17,634 nucleotides of DNA from Methylibium sp964616015 (GCA_964616015.1 CAZTTC010000047.1:1-17634), one strand, 5' to 3'; counted from the first letter of the stretch, positions 7,512 through 14,391 are shown. Translations and numbers: made by a program. The notes: generated by a model not told the origin, from the letters alone.

Positions 7512-8120
7512 ATGTCCGCTTCGACCCAGAGCGCCGAGATCGCCGCCACCGCCGCCCGGCTGGTGGTCGAGGAGGGGCTCGAGTACGGCCCGGCCAAGCA
7601 GCGTGCCCTGAAGATCCTCGGCAGGCGCGGCCTGCCCCCTGGCGACCTGCCCGACAACGAACAGCTGGAGGACGAGGTCCGCAGCTACCTGGCGCTGTTC
7701 TGCGCCGACACCCAGCCGGCCGAGCTGGCAGCGCTGCGGCAGACGGCGCTGCTTTGGATGGACCGCCTCGCGGCCTTTCGCCCCCACCTGACCGGCGCCG
7801 TCTGGCGCGGCACCGCCACCCGGCTGAGCGACGTGCACCTGCAGCTCTACTGCGACGACTCGAAGTCGGCCGAGATCGCGCTGCTGGATGCCGGCGTCGC
7901 CTACGAGGTGGGCAGCGCCCGCGCCGCCGACGGCCGCCAGGTCGACGTGCTGAGCCTGGCCCAAACGAACCGGGATCTCGGCGAACGCGTCGTCGTCCAC
8001 CTCAGCATCCTGGACCACGACGACCTGCGCGGCGCGCTCAAGCCCGACGCCCGCGGCCGGGCGCCGCGCGGCGACGCCGCGGCGCTGCGCCGACTGATGA
8101 CGATGGAGAACCCCGCATGA
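7512..8120 (+). CDS. Uncharacterised protein with degenerate nucleotidyltransferase-like motif
   Basis: A 202-residue protein that I do not recognise as a characterised family. The N-terminal third (8-85) looks helical: an ARLVVEEGLEYGPAKQRALK stretch and then a LEDEVRSYLALF segment. The middle reads LTGAVWRGTATRLSDVHL (93-110), which keeps the exact spacing of the minimal nucleotidyltransferase signature (GS, RG, SD.D), but with Ala for Ser and His for the second Asp. VDVLSL (144-149) could supply the third acidic strand. I half-remember relatives labelled UDP-N-acetylmuramate-alanine ligase, but no Mur ligase ATP loop is present, so that label would be wrong. No signal peptide or membrane segment is seen. 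It starts 31 bp after mtgA and overlaps the thioredoxin gene by ATGA, so it is probably co-expressed with it. Confidence 0.8.
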   Translation: MSASTQSAEIAATAARLVVEEGLEYGPAKQRALKILGRRGLPPGDLPDNEQLEDEVRSYLALFCADTQPAELAALRQTALLWMDRLAAFRPHLTGAVWRGTATRLSDVHLQLYCDDSKSAEIALLDAGVAYEVGSARAADGRQVDVLSLAQTNRDLGERVVVHLSILDHDDLRGALKPDARGRAPRGDAAALRRLMTMENPA

Positions 8121-8674
8121 CCGAGACCGTGACCGACAACCAGCCCCGTCCCAGCCCGAACCGCCGCCTCTTGATCGCCGGGGCAGCCGTCGTCGGCGTC
8201 GGTGCCGGCGCCTGGGTGGCCCTGCGCGGTCAGGCGCCGACCGTCGGAAAGGCCAGCGAAGCGGCGCTGTGGTCGCTCACCTTCGACACCCCGGGCGGCA
8301 CGCCCTTGGCCATGGCCAGCCTGCGTGGCAAGCCGCTGCTCATCAACTTCTGGGCCACCTGGTGCGCGCCATGTGTTCGCGAGCTGCCACAGATCGGTCG
8401 CTTCTACCGCGATTTCAGCCCCAACGGCTGGCAAGTTCTGGCATTGGCGGTTGATAGCCCGACCCCGGTGCGCGAGTTCCTGGACAAGCTGCCACTCCCC
8501 TTCCCGGTCGCTCTGGCAGGCCTGGAAGGCAGCGAGTTGTCACGTCAGTTGGGCAACGACCGCGGCGGGCTGCCCTTCAGCGTCGCCTTCAATGCCCAGG
8601 GCGACCCCGTCCAGCGCAAGCTGGGCGAGACGAGCTACGAGGAACTGGCCGGCTGGGCCCGCGCGATGACCTGA
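8117..8674 (+). CDS. Membrane-anchored TlpA/ResA-type thioredoxin
   Basis: A 185-residue thioredoxin-fold protein. Residues 18-36 form an N-terminal signal anchor or uncleaved signal (LLIAGAAVVGVGAGAWVAL after an Arg pair), putting the domain in the periplasm. The active site is NFWATWCAPCVREL, with Cys83 and Cys86, followed by the cis-Pro region GLPFSVAFNAQGD. This is the TlpA/ResA type, which keeps cytochrome c apoproteins or other extracytoplasmic targets reduced; no cytochrome maturation genes are nearby, so the target is unknown. The ATG overlaps the preceding stop and has GGAGA seven bases upstream (8105-8109). A terminator-like hairpin follows the stop within 15 bases. Confidence 0.92.
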   Translation: MTETVTDNQPRPSPNRRLLIAGAAVVGVGAGAWVALRGQAPTVGKASEAALWSLTFDTPGGTPLAMASLRGKPLLINFWATWCAPCVRELPQIGRFYRDFSPNGWQVLALAVDSPTPVREFLDKLPLPFPVALAGLEGSELSRQLGNDRGGLPFSVAFNAQGDPVQRKLGETSYEELAGWARAMT

Positions 8675-8686
8675 TCCGCGCGGCCG

Positions 8687-8710
8687 GCCGGATCGACCCC
8701 GGCGTTTTTT
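8687..8710 (+). terminator. Intrinsic terminator after the thioredoxin gene
   Basis: GCCGG (8687-8691) and CCGGC (8699-8703) form a five-pair GC stem with a seven-base loop, followed after one base by six T residues (8705-8710). It starts 12 bases after the thioredoxin stop and would end the mpl-to-thioredoxin run. A larger alternative pairing (8673-8678 with 8689-8694) competes with it. Confidence 0.5.
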
Positions 8711-8721
8711 GCGCGTAAAGT
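8693..8721 (+). promoter_or_regulatory. Possible sigma70 promoter for aroQ-accB-accC
   Basis: TCGACC (8693-8698, 4 of 6 to the -35 consensus) lies 17 bases from TAAAGT (8716-8721, 4 of 6 to the -10 consensus). It overlaps the terminator hairpin and stands about 43 bp before aroQ. This fits a new transcript starting for the aroQ-acc genes, but both boxes are weak. Confidence 0.35.
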
Positions 8722-8764
8722 CGCGCCTTCGCCGGCCGATCTGCCGGCATCCTCGCCGCTTCTG

Positions 8765-9211
8765 ATGGAAATCCTCGTCCTGCACGGACCCAACCTGAAC
8801 CTGCTCGGTAGCCGCGAGCCCTCGGTCTACGGCGCCACGACGCTGGCCGAGATCGACGCGATGCTGCAAAGGCGCGCCGGCGAGGCCGGCGTCGGGTTGG
8901 ACTGCTTCCAGAGCAACCACGAAGGCGCTTTGGTGGATCGGGTCCAGGCCGCCGGCCGCGATGGGGTCCGTTTCATCCTGATCAATCCGGCAGCCCTGAC
9001 CCACACCAGCGTGGCGCTGCGCGACGCGCTGGCGGCGGTGGCGATTCCCTTCGTCGAGGTGCACCTGTCCAACGTGCACCGGCGCGAGGCCTTTCGCCAC
9101 CATTCCTACTTCTCGGACCTGGCCGAAGGCGTGATCGCCGGCCTGGGCGCCAGCGGCTACCGGCTGGCGCTCGACTTCGCGCTCGAGCGCCTGAGCGCGA
9201 GCGGGCGCTGA
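8765..9211 (+). CDS. aroQ: 3-dehydroquinate dehydratase, type II (AroQ)
   Basis: A 148-residue protein, the standard length for the dodecameric type II enzyme. It converts 3-dehydroquinate to 3-dehydroshikimate in the shikimate pathway. The start MEILVLHGPNLNLLGSREPS is diagnostic. Active-site residues visible are Arg17, Tyr22 (in VYGATTL), Asn74 and His80 (in LINPAALTHTSVALRDAL), and His100 plus Arg111 in the VHLSNVHRREAFRHHS segment. It heads the aroQ-accB-accC group, a neighbourhood seen in many gamma- and betaproteobacteria. Its product is the substrate of AroE, encoded about 2 kb upstream. Confidence 0.97.
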   Translation: MEILVLHGPNLNLLGSREPSVYGATTLAEIDAMLQRRAGEAGVGLDCFQSNHEGALVDRVQAAGRDGVRFILINPAALTHTSVALRDALAAVAIPFVEVHLSNVHRREAFRHHSYFSDLAEGVIAGLGASGYRLALDFALERLSASGR

Positions 9212-9278
9212 ACCCGGTCTCGCGGCGATCCCGCGGGCGGCCGGTCTTCCCACCAATAACAACCGTTGGAGAGAACCC

Positions 9279-9749
9279 ATGGACCTGCGCAAGCTCAAGA
9301 CGCTGATCGACCTCGTGTCGGAATCCAACGTTTCCGAACTCGAGATCACCGAGGCCGACGGCAAGGTCCGCATCGTCAAGAGCGCCCCGGTCGCAGTGCT
9401 GCCGGTGGCTGCACCGGCCGTCGTGGCGCCGGTCGTCGCCCCGGCGGCCCCGGCCGCGAGCGCCCCCGCCGCGGCGCCGGCCGTCGCGCCGGCGGCCGAG
9501 CCCGCGGCCCCGGAAGGTCATGCCGTCAAGTCGCCCATGGTGGGCACCTTCTACCGATCCGCCAGCCCGGGCGCCAAGGCCTTCGTCGAGGTCGGCAGCG
9601 AGATCAAGGAAGGCGAGCCGATCTGCATCATCGAGGCGATGAAGATCATGAACGAGATCGAGGCCGACAAGTCCGGCACGGTCACCAAGATCCTGTGCGA
9701 GAACGGCCAGGCGGTGGAGTTCGGACAGCCGCTGTTCGTCATCGAGTGA
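9279..9749 (+). CDS. accB: Biotin carboxyl carrier protein of acetyl-CoA carboxylase
   Basis: A 156-residue AccB. It carries CO2 on biotin between biotin carboxylase (AccC) and carboxyltransferase in the first committed step of fatty acid synthesis. The N-terminal part is MDLRKLKTLIDLVSES with ELEITEADGKVRI. A linker at about 36-78 is almost wholly Ala/Pro/Val. The biotinyl domain has SPMVGTFYRSASPGAKAFVE and the biotin site EAMKIMNEIE with Lys122; FGQPLFVIE closes it. The start is supported by GGAGAG five bases upstream (9268-9273). A small GC hairpin (9221-9225 with 9231-9235) lies in the 67 bp after aroQ but has no T tract. Confidence 0.98.
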   Translation: MDLRKLKTLIDLVSESNVSELEITEADGKVRIVKSAPVAVLPVAAPAVVAPVVAPAAPAASAPAAAPAVAPAAEPAAPEGHAVKSPMVGTFYRSASPGAKAFVEVGSEIKEGEPICIIEAMKIMNEIEADKSGTVTKILCENGQAVEFGQPLFVIE

Positions 9750-9768
9750 CGTTTCAGGAAGCCCCTCG

Positions 9769-9803
9769 ATGCTCAAGAAGATCCTGATCGCGAACCGCGG
9801 CGA
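9769..9803 (+). repeat. Direct repeat copy 1 (accC start)
   Basis: These 35 bases match 9889-9923 at 33 positions. The differences are at repeat positions 4 (C against T) and 24 (G against C). The copies start exactly 120 bp apart and enclose 85 bp of unrelated sequence. Confidence 0.95.
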
Positions 9804-9820
9804 CCAGCAGGCCGCAGGTC

Positions 9821-9862
9821 TGCGCAGCGGCGGCGGCGCATGGCCCGGCACGCGCAGCGTGC
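9821..9862 (+). repeat. Two hairpins inside the accC-head insert
   Basis: TGCGC (9821-9825) pairs with GCGCA (9836-9840). GCACGC (9848-9853) pairs perfectly with GCGTGC (9857-9862) around a GCA loop. Such back-to-back hairpins are typical of small palindromic intergenic repeats; whether this is one is unproven. Confidence 0.5.
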
Positions 9863-9888
9863 AGGGCGATTGAGCCGCGGAGAACCGA

Positions 9889-9923
9889 ATGTTCAAGAAG
9901 ATCCTGATCGCCAACCGCGGCGA
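9889..9923 (+). repeat. Direct repeat copy 2 (true accC start)
   Basis: This is the start of the intact accC gene, repeated upstream at 9769-9803 with two mismatches. Confidence 0.95.
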
Positions 9924-11238
9924 AATCGCCCTCCGTGTCCAGCGCGCCTGCCGCGAGCTCGGCATCCGCGCCGTCATCGTCTATTCGGAAGCGGACCGCG
10001 ATGCCAAGTACGTGAAGCTGGCCGACGAGGCCGTCTGCATCGGCCCGGCGGCGTCGGCCCTGAGCTACCTCAGCATGCCGGCGATCATCGCGGCGGCCGA
10101 GGTGACCGACGCCGAGGCCATCCACCCCGGCTACGGCTTCCTGTCCGAGAACGCCGACTTCGCCGAGCGCGTCCAGCAGAGCGGCTTCGTCTTCATCGGC
10201 CCGACGCCGGAAGCGATCCGCGTGATGGGTGACAAGGTCGCGGCCAAGCAGGCGATGATCCGCGCGGGCGTGCCCACCGTGCCCGGCGCCGAAGGCGCGC
10301 TGCCCGACGACCCGAAGGAGATCATCCGGCAGGCCCGCGCCATCGGCTACCCGGTCATCATCAAGGCGGCCGGCGGCGGCGGCGGGCGCGGCATGCGCGT
10401 GGTGCACACCGAGGCGGCGCTCGTGCATGCGGTGCAGACGACGCGGGCCGAGGCGGGTGCGGCCTTCGGCAATCCGGCCGTCTACATGGAGAAGTTCCTC
10501 GAGAACCCGCGCCACATCGAGATCCAGGTGCTGGCCGACACGCACCGCAACGCGGTGTGGCTGGGCGAGCGTGACTGCTCGATGCAGCGCCGTCATCAGA
10601 AGATCATCGAGGAAGCGCCGGCGCCGGGCATCCCGCGCCGCGTGATCGAGCGCATCGGCGAGCGCTGCGTGGCCGCCTGCAAGAAGATCGGCTACCGCGG
10701 TGCCGGCACCTTCGAGTTCCTGTACGAGAACGGCGAGTTCTACTTCATCGAGATGAACACCCGCGTGCAGGTCGAGCATCCGGTGACCGAGCTCGTGACC
10801 GGCATCGACATCGTGCAGATGCAGATCCTGATCGCCGCGGGCGAGAAGCTGCCGTTCACGCAGCGCCAGATCGAGCTGAACGGCCACGCGGTCGAGTGCC
10901 GCATCAATGCCGAGGACCCGTACAAGTTCACGCCCTCGCCGGGTCGCATCACGATGTGGCACCCGCCGGGCGGCCCGGGCGTGCGCGTGGACTCGCACGC
11001 CTACACGAACTACTTCGTGCCGCCGAACTACGACTCGATGATCGGCAAGATCATCACCCACGGCGACAACCGCAACCAGGCGCTGGCGCGCATGCGCACC
11101 GCGCTGCTCGAGACGGTGGTCGAGGGCATCCAGACCAACATCCCGCTGCACCGCGAGCTGATGGTGGATGCCAAGTTCGTCGAGGGCGGCACCAGCATCC
11201 ACTACCTCGAAGGCTGGATGGCGCAGAGGAAGCGATGA
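9889..11238 (+). CDS. accC: Biotin carboxylase, acetyl-CoA carboxylase subunit AccC
   Basis: A 449-residue ATP-grasp enzyme, the same length as E. coli AccC. It carboxylates the biotin on AccB using bicarbonate and ATP. The N-terminal fold is MFKKILIANRGEIALRV; HPGYGFLSENADFA is at 79-92; the glycine-rich ATP loop AGGGGGRGM is at 161-169; the catalytic stretch EMNTRVQVEHPVTE is at 288-301, with Glu288, Asn290, Arg292 and Glu296 as in E. coli. The start at 9889 has GGAGA five bases upstream (9879-9883) and is the only one giving the full N-terminus. The gap to accB is unusually long (139 bp) because of the duplicated start segment. A repeat-like block begins right at the stop codon. Confidence 0.98.
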   Translation: MFKKILIANRGEIALRVQRACRELGIRAVIVYSEADRDAKYVKLADEAVCIGPAASALSYLSMPAIIAAAEVTDAEAIHPGYGFLSENADFAERVQQSGFVFIGPTPEAIRVMGDKVAAKQAMIRAGVPTVPGAEGALPDDPKEIIRQARAIGYPVIIKAAGGGGGRGMRVVHTEAALVHAVQTTRAEAGAAFGNPAVYMEKFLENPRHIEIQVLADTHRNAVWLGERDCSMQRRHQKIIEEAPAPGIPRRVIERIGERCVAACKKIGYRGAGTFEFLYENGEFYFIEMNTRVQVEHPVTELVTGIDIVQMQILIAAGEKLPFTQRQIELNGHAVECRINAEDPYKFTPSPGRITMWHPPGGPGVRVDSHAYTNYFVPPNYDSMIGKIITHGDNRNQALARMRTALLETVVEGIQTNIPLHRELMVDAKFVEGGTSIHYLEGWMAQRKR

Positions 11239-11318
11239 CCCCCCCGTTGCGGCTTCGCCGCTGTCCCCAGGGGGCGCCGTTGGCGGACCGGCGCAGCCGG
11301 CTCCTCGGCGGCTGCCGG
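11239..11318 (+). repeat. GC-rich dispersed-repeat-like block after accC
   Basis: The 110 bp between accC and prmA contain a C7 run, a perfect hairpin GCGGC-TTC-GCCGC (11249-11261), CCCC-AG-GGGG (11265-11274) and a perfect hairpin CCGGC-GCA-GCCGG (11288-11300), then CTCCTCGGCGG. I recall very similar blocks scattered between genes in Comamonadaceae and Rubrivivax-like genomes. It has no T tract and no credible gene. Confidence 0.6.
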
Positions 11319-11348
11319 GTGGACTCTCGCATCGGTCGCCTCTAGGCC

Positions 11349-12251
11349 ATGCACGAACTCGTGCTGCGCGCCCCGGAAGACGCCGTAGAGACGTTGTCCG
11401 ACGCGCTGATGGAGCTGGACGCGCTGTCGGTCTCGGTCGAGGACGCCGACGCCGGCACGCCGGCCGAGCAGGCGCTGTTCGGCGAGCCGGGCATGCCGGC
11501 GCCGGCGCCCGGCTGGCAGCAGTCCACGCTGCGCGCGCTGTTCGCCGACGAGGCCACGGCCACCGAGGCGGCCACGCTGCTGCTGAGCCAGGACTGGGCA
11601 GCGGACGTCGCGCTGCAGGGGATCGAGACGGTGCCCGAACAGGACTGGGTGCGGATCACGCAGTCGCAGTTCGCGCCGGTCCAGATCACGCCGACGTTCT
11701 GGATCGTGCCTTCGTGGCACGAGGCGCCGGCCGCGGCAGCGCAGGTGATCCGCCTCGATCCGGGCCTGGCCTTCGGGACCGGGACCCACCCGACGACGCG
11801 CATGTGCCTGCGCTGGATCGCGGCGCACGAGCCGGCGGTCCATGGCGTGCGCGTGCTGGACTACGGCTGCGGCTCCGGCATCCTGGCGATCGGAGCGACG
11901 CGCTTCGGCGCGGTAGACGTCGTGGCCGTCGACATCGATCCGGCCGCGCTGCAGTCCACGCGCGACAACGCCGCGGCCAACGGCGTCGTCTTCGCCGTGG
12001 GATCGCCGGATGCGGCGGGCGCCCCGGCCGGCGGCTACGCGCTGGTGCTGGCCAACATTCTGGCGACGCCGCTCAAGCTGCTGGCACCGCTGCTCGCCGC
12101 GCATGTCGCACCCGGCGGCCACCTCGTCCTGGCCGGCATCCTGGCGCGGCAGGCGCAGGAGTTGCAAGCCGCCTATGCGCCGCAGCTCGCGCTGCAGGTG
12201 GCCGACGAAGAGGACGGCTGGATCCTGATGACGGCCCGCCGCGCACACTGA
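11349..12251 (+). CDS. prmA: Ribosomal protein L11 methyltransferase
   Basis: A 300-residue SAM-dependent methyltransferase of typical PrmA length. It trimethylates lysines and the N-terminus of ribosomal protein L11. An N-terminal L11-recognition domain (1-60) begins MHELVLRAPEDAVETLSDAL. The conserved PrmA block LDPGLAFGTGTHPTT is at 136-150, SAM motif I VLDYGCGSGILAIGA at 169-183, VVAVDIDPAAL at 191-201 and the catalytic-loop motif LANILATPL at 234-242. The start gives the standard N-terminus but has no clear Shine-Dalgarno. Upstream is the repeat-like block after accC. The DUF3426 gene follows after 31 bp. Confidence 0.97.
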   Translation: MHELVLRAPEDAVETLSDALMELDALSVSVEDADAGTPAEQALFGEPGMPAPAPGWQQSTLRALFADEATATEAATLLLSQDWAADVALQGIETVPEQDWVRITQSQFAPVQITPTFWIVPSWHEAPAAAAQVIRLDPGLAFGTGTHPTTRMCLRWIAAHEPAVHGVRVLDYGCGSGILAIGATRFGAVDVVAVDIDPAALQSTRDNAAANGVVFAVGSPDAAGAPAGGYALVLANILATPLKLLAPLLAAHVAPGGHLVLAGILARQAQELQAAYAPQLALQVADEEDGWILMTARRAH

Positions 12252-12269
12252 AGCGCCCCACCCCGATGG

Positions 12270-12275
12270 CATCAT
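12270..12275 (+). promoter_or_regulatory. -10-like CATCAT just upstream of the DUF3426 gene
   Basis: CATCAT (4 of 6 to TATAAT) ends seven bases before the ATG at 12283, and no Shine-Dalgarno is present. This is close to the six-base spacing at mpl and the ribonuclease gene. The support is weak on its own. Confidence 0.25.
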
Positions 12276-12282
12276 CCGACGC

Positions 12283-13419
12283 ATGAGCCTGGCCACCCGC
12301 TGCACCTCCTGCGGCACGATTTTTCGGGTCGTGCAGGACCAGCTCAAGGTCTCGGAAGGCTGGGTGCGCTGCGGCCGCTGCCAGGAGGTCTTCAACGCGC
12401 TCGAGGGCCTGTTCGACCTCGAGCGCGAGGCGCCGCCGCAGCGCAAGCTCAGCGCAACGCAGCTGGTCGCGCAGGGCATGGCGGAGTTCGTTGCCAGCCA
12501 CCCGCCGCGCCCCGGCGAGGACAGCCAGCAGCCCTTCCCCGCCACCGACGAAGGCGACGCCATCGAGTCGCGCTTTCTGGCCGCACCCAGCGGCAGTGGA
12601 GAGCTCGGCGTCGCCGCCCGGCGCAGTGGCGACTCGCAGCCCGACTTCGCCGATGCGCGCTTTCCGAGCGAACTGCCGCTCGATGCTGCCGACGAGCCGC
12701 AGGCCGGCATCGACCTCGGACTCGAAGCGCCGGCGCCGGAGTCTGAAGCGCCCACGCCACTGCTGCAGCGCTGGCGCGACAAGCGTGCGGCGCGACACGC
12801 CGCCGCCTCGCCGCAGGAGCCGACGTTGGGCGAGACCCAGGCCGCCCGCTCGGCCACGCCCGCGTCGGCAGCACCGCTACCGCCAGGAGCGCCGGGCTTC
12901 CTGCGCCAGGCGGAGGCCGAGGCGCGCTGGCAGCGACCGCGCGTGCGCTTCTCACTGGTCGTGCTGGGTGCGCTGCTGCTGGGCGTGCTGCTGACGCAGA
13001 TCGCCGTGCAGTTCCGCGACGCCTTCGCGACCCAGTGGCCCGAGTCGCGCCCGACGTTGGAGACGCTGTGCGAACTGCTCGACTGCCGCATCGAGCCCCT
13101 GCGCCGCCTGTCGGCGGTGACGGTCGAAGCCAGCGGCCTGACGCAGGTCGAGGGCAGCGAGGCCTACCGGCTCAACGTCACGCTGCACAACCGCAGCGCC
13201 GTACCGATCGCGCTGCCGGCCGTGGAACTGAGCCTCACCGATGCGACCGGCGCGCTGATCTCGCGGCGCGCCCTCGTGCCGGGCGACTTTCGCGCGCTGC
13301 CGGGCCAGGCACCGCCCGCCGCGGTGCTGGCGGCCAGTTCGGAGACCCAGCTGCAAGCCTTGCTGAGCGCGCGTGGCCTGCGCATCAGCGGCTACACCGT
13401 CGAGCTTTTCTACCCCTGA
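12283..13419 (+). CDS. Zinc-ribbon membrane protein with DUF3426 domain
   Basis: A 378-residue protein. The N-terminus is a zinc ribbon of the MJ0042 type, with Cys7, Cys10, Cys30 and Cys33 in RCTSCGTIF and RCGRCQEVFNALEGLF. A long low-complexity acidic/Ala/Pro region follows (45-210). One membrane helix lies at about 222-243 (FSLVVLGALLLGVLLTQI). The C-terminal DUF3426 domain contains CELLDC (263-268), YRLNVTLHNRSAVPIALPAVELSLTD and GYTVELFYP. So a cytoplasmic metal-binding head is joined to a periplasmic domain. The combination is common in betaproteobacteria next to prmA; its role is unknown and a signalling or regulatory part is only a guess. A short imperfect hairpin covers its stop codon (13417-13439). 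Confidence 0.88.
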   Translation: MSLATRCTSCGTIFRVVQDQLKVSEGWVRCGRCQEVFNALEGLFDLEREAPPQRKLSATQLVAQGMAEFVASHPPRPGEDSQQPFPATDEGDAIESRFLAAPSGSGELGVAARRSGDSQPDFADARFPSELPLDAADEPQAGIDLGLEAPAPESEAPTPLLQRWRDKRAARHAAASPQEPTLGETQAARSATPASAAPLPPGAPGFLRQAEAEARWQRPRVRFSLVVLGALLLGVLLTQIAVQFRDAFATQWPESRPTLETLCELLDCRIEPLRRLSAVTVEASGLTQVEGSEAYRLNVTLHNRSAVPIALPAVELSLTDATGALISRRALVPGDFRALPGQAPPAAVLAASSETQLQALLSARGLRISGYTVELFYP

Positions 13420-13475
13420 GACCCGTCGTCCGGGGTCACACCGCTGGCCCGGCGTCCTTCATGCCCGGAGTTCCC

Positions 13476-14381
13476 ATGCCTGCCCTGATCTGCGGTTCGC
13501 TCGCCTTCGACACCATCACCACCTTCCCCGGACGCTTTGCCCAGCAGATCCTGCCGGAGCAGATCCACATCCTGAACGTGTCTTTCCTGGTGCCGACACT
13601 CAAGCGCGAGTTCGGCGGCTGCGCCGGCAACATCGCCTACACGCTGCAGCAGCTCGGCGGCACGCCGGTGGTCATGGCCACGGTGGGCGCCGACGGCGAC
13701 GGCTACCTGGAGCGGCTGGCCGCCTGGGGCGTGGAGACGGGCCTGGTGAAGCGCATCGACGAGAGCTACACCGCGCAGGCGATCATCATCACTGACCAGG
13801 ACAACAACCAGATCACTGCCTTCCACCCCGGCGCGATGCAGTTCGCGCAGCGCACGGCGGTACCGGCACGGCCGGACCTGGCGCTGGCCATCGTCGCCCC
13901 CGATGGGCGCGACGCGATGATCGAACACGCCGCGCAACTCGCTGCGGCCGGTATCCCCTTCGTCTTCGATCCCGGCCAGGGCCTGCCGATGTTCGACGGC
14001 GCGGAGCTGCGGCGCTTCGTCGAGCAGGCCAGCTGGGTCGCCCTCAACGACTACGAGGCCCGCATGCTGTGCGAGCGGACCGGCTCGAGCCTCGAGCAGT
14101 TGTCGCGCTCGCACTTGCGTGGCGTGATCGTGACCCTCGGGGCCGAAGGCTGCGAGGTCTGGGAGCAGGGGCGCGCGCAGCGCGTGCCGGGGGTCAAGGC
14201 CGAGGCCGTCGTCGACCCCACGGGCTGCGGCGACGCTTTCCGCGGCGCCTTGCTCTACGGCCTGGAGCGCGGTTGGTCGCTGGCGCGCTGCGCGGCGCTC
14301 GGCAACCGCGTCGGGGCGCTGAAGATCGCCCGTGCGGGCCCGCAGAACCATCGCATCGATCGCGCCTCGCTCGATCTCTGA
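13476..14381 (+). CDS. PfkB-family carbohydrate (or adenosine) kinase
   Basis: A 301-residue ribokinase-fold kinase. The start MPALICGSLAFDTITTFPGRF, the substrate-binding FGGCAGNIAYTLQQLGG (46-62) and the signature VDPTGCGDAFRGALLYG (246-262, catalytic Asp253) place it in PfkB; the usual GAGD is GCGD here. It phosphorylates a sugar or nucleoside with ATP. Relatives in this order are often called adenosine kinase or cbhK-like, but the substrate cannot be read from the sequence. ATG 13476 is preferred over ATG 13461, because GGAG (13467-13470) lies five bases before it. Confidence 0.92.
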   Translation: MPALICGSLAFDTITTFPGRFAQQILPEQIHILNVSFLVPTLKREFGGCAGNIAYTLQQLGGTPVVMATVGADGDGYLERLAAWGVETGLVKRIDESYTAQAIIITDQDNNQITAFHPGAMQFAQRTAVPARPDLALAIVAPDGRDAMIEHAAQLAAAGIPFVFDPGQGLPMFDGAELRRFVEQASWVALNDYEARMLCERTGSSLEQLSRSHLRGVIVTLGAEGCEVWEQGRAQRVPGVKAEAVVDPTGCGDAFRGALLYGLERGWSLARCAALGNRVGALKIARAGPQNHRIDRASLDL

Positions 14382-14391
14382 AGTCGCGGCC

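Larger units (their letters stand above)
9769..9873 (+). pseudogene. Duplicated accC head opening a 34-codon frame
   Basis: An ATG at 9769 with AGGA nine bases upstream (9756-9759) opens a 34-codon frame. Its first residues are MLKKILIANRGD, against MFKKILIANRGE in AccC. The frame then runs into unrelated Gly/Arg-rich sequence and stops with TGA at 9871-9873, only 15 bases before the accC ATG and in the same reading frame. It sits 19 bp after accB, where an accC start would normally be. The simplest reading is a duplication/insertion scar at the original accC start. A functional leader peptide coupled to accC translation is the alternative. The insert contains two small hairpins. Confidence 0.7.

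Noticed and set aside
5951..7657. A 568-codon minus-strand frame across aroE and mtgA
   Set aside because: It is antisense to two well-supported enzymes and shows no motifs.
7512..8120. Possible Mur ligase (UDP-MurNAc-alanine ligase)
   Set aside because: The protein is too short at 202 residues and has no GTHGKT-type ATP loop or Mur central-domain motif.
11235..11345. A 36-codon frame overlapping the accC stop by ATGA
   Set aside because: It is entirely encoded by the hairpin-rich repeat, is Arg/Pro/Leu-rich and has no ribosome site of its own suited to it.
13417..13439. Imperfect hairpin over the DUF3426 gene stop as a terminator
   Set aside because: The stem is only five pairs plus a mismatch-separated pair, with no T tract, and the kinase start follows closely.
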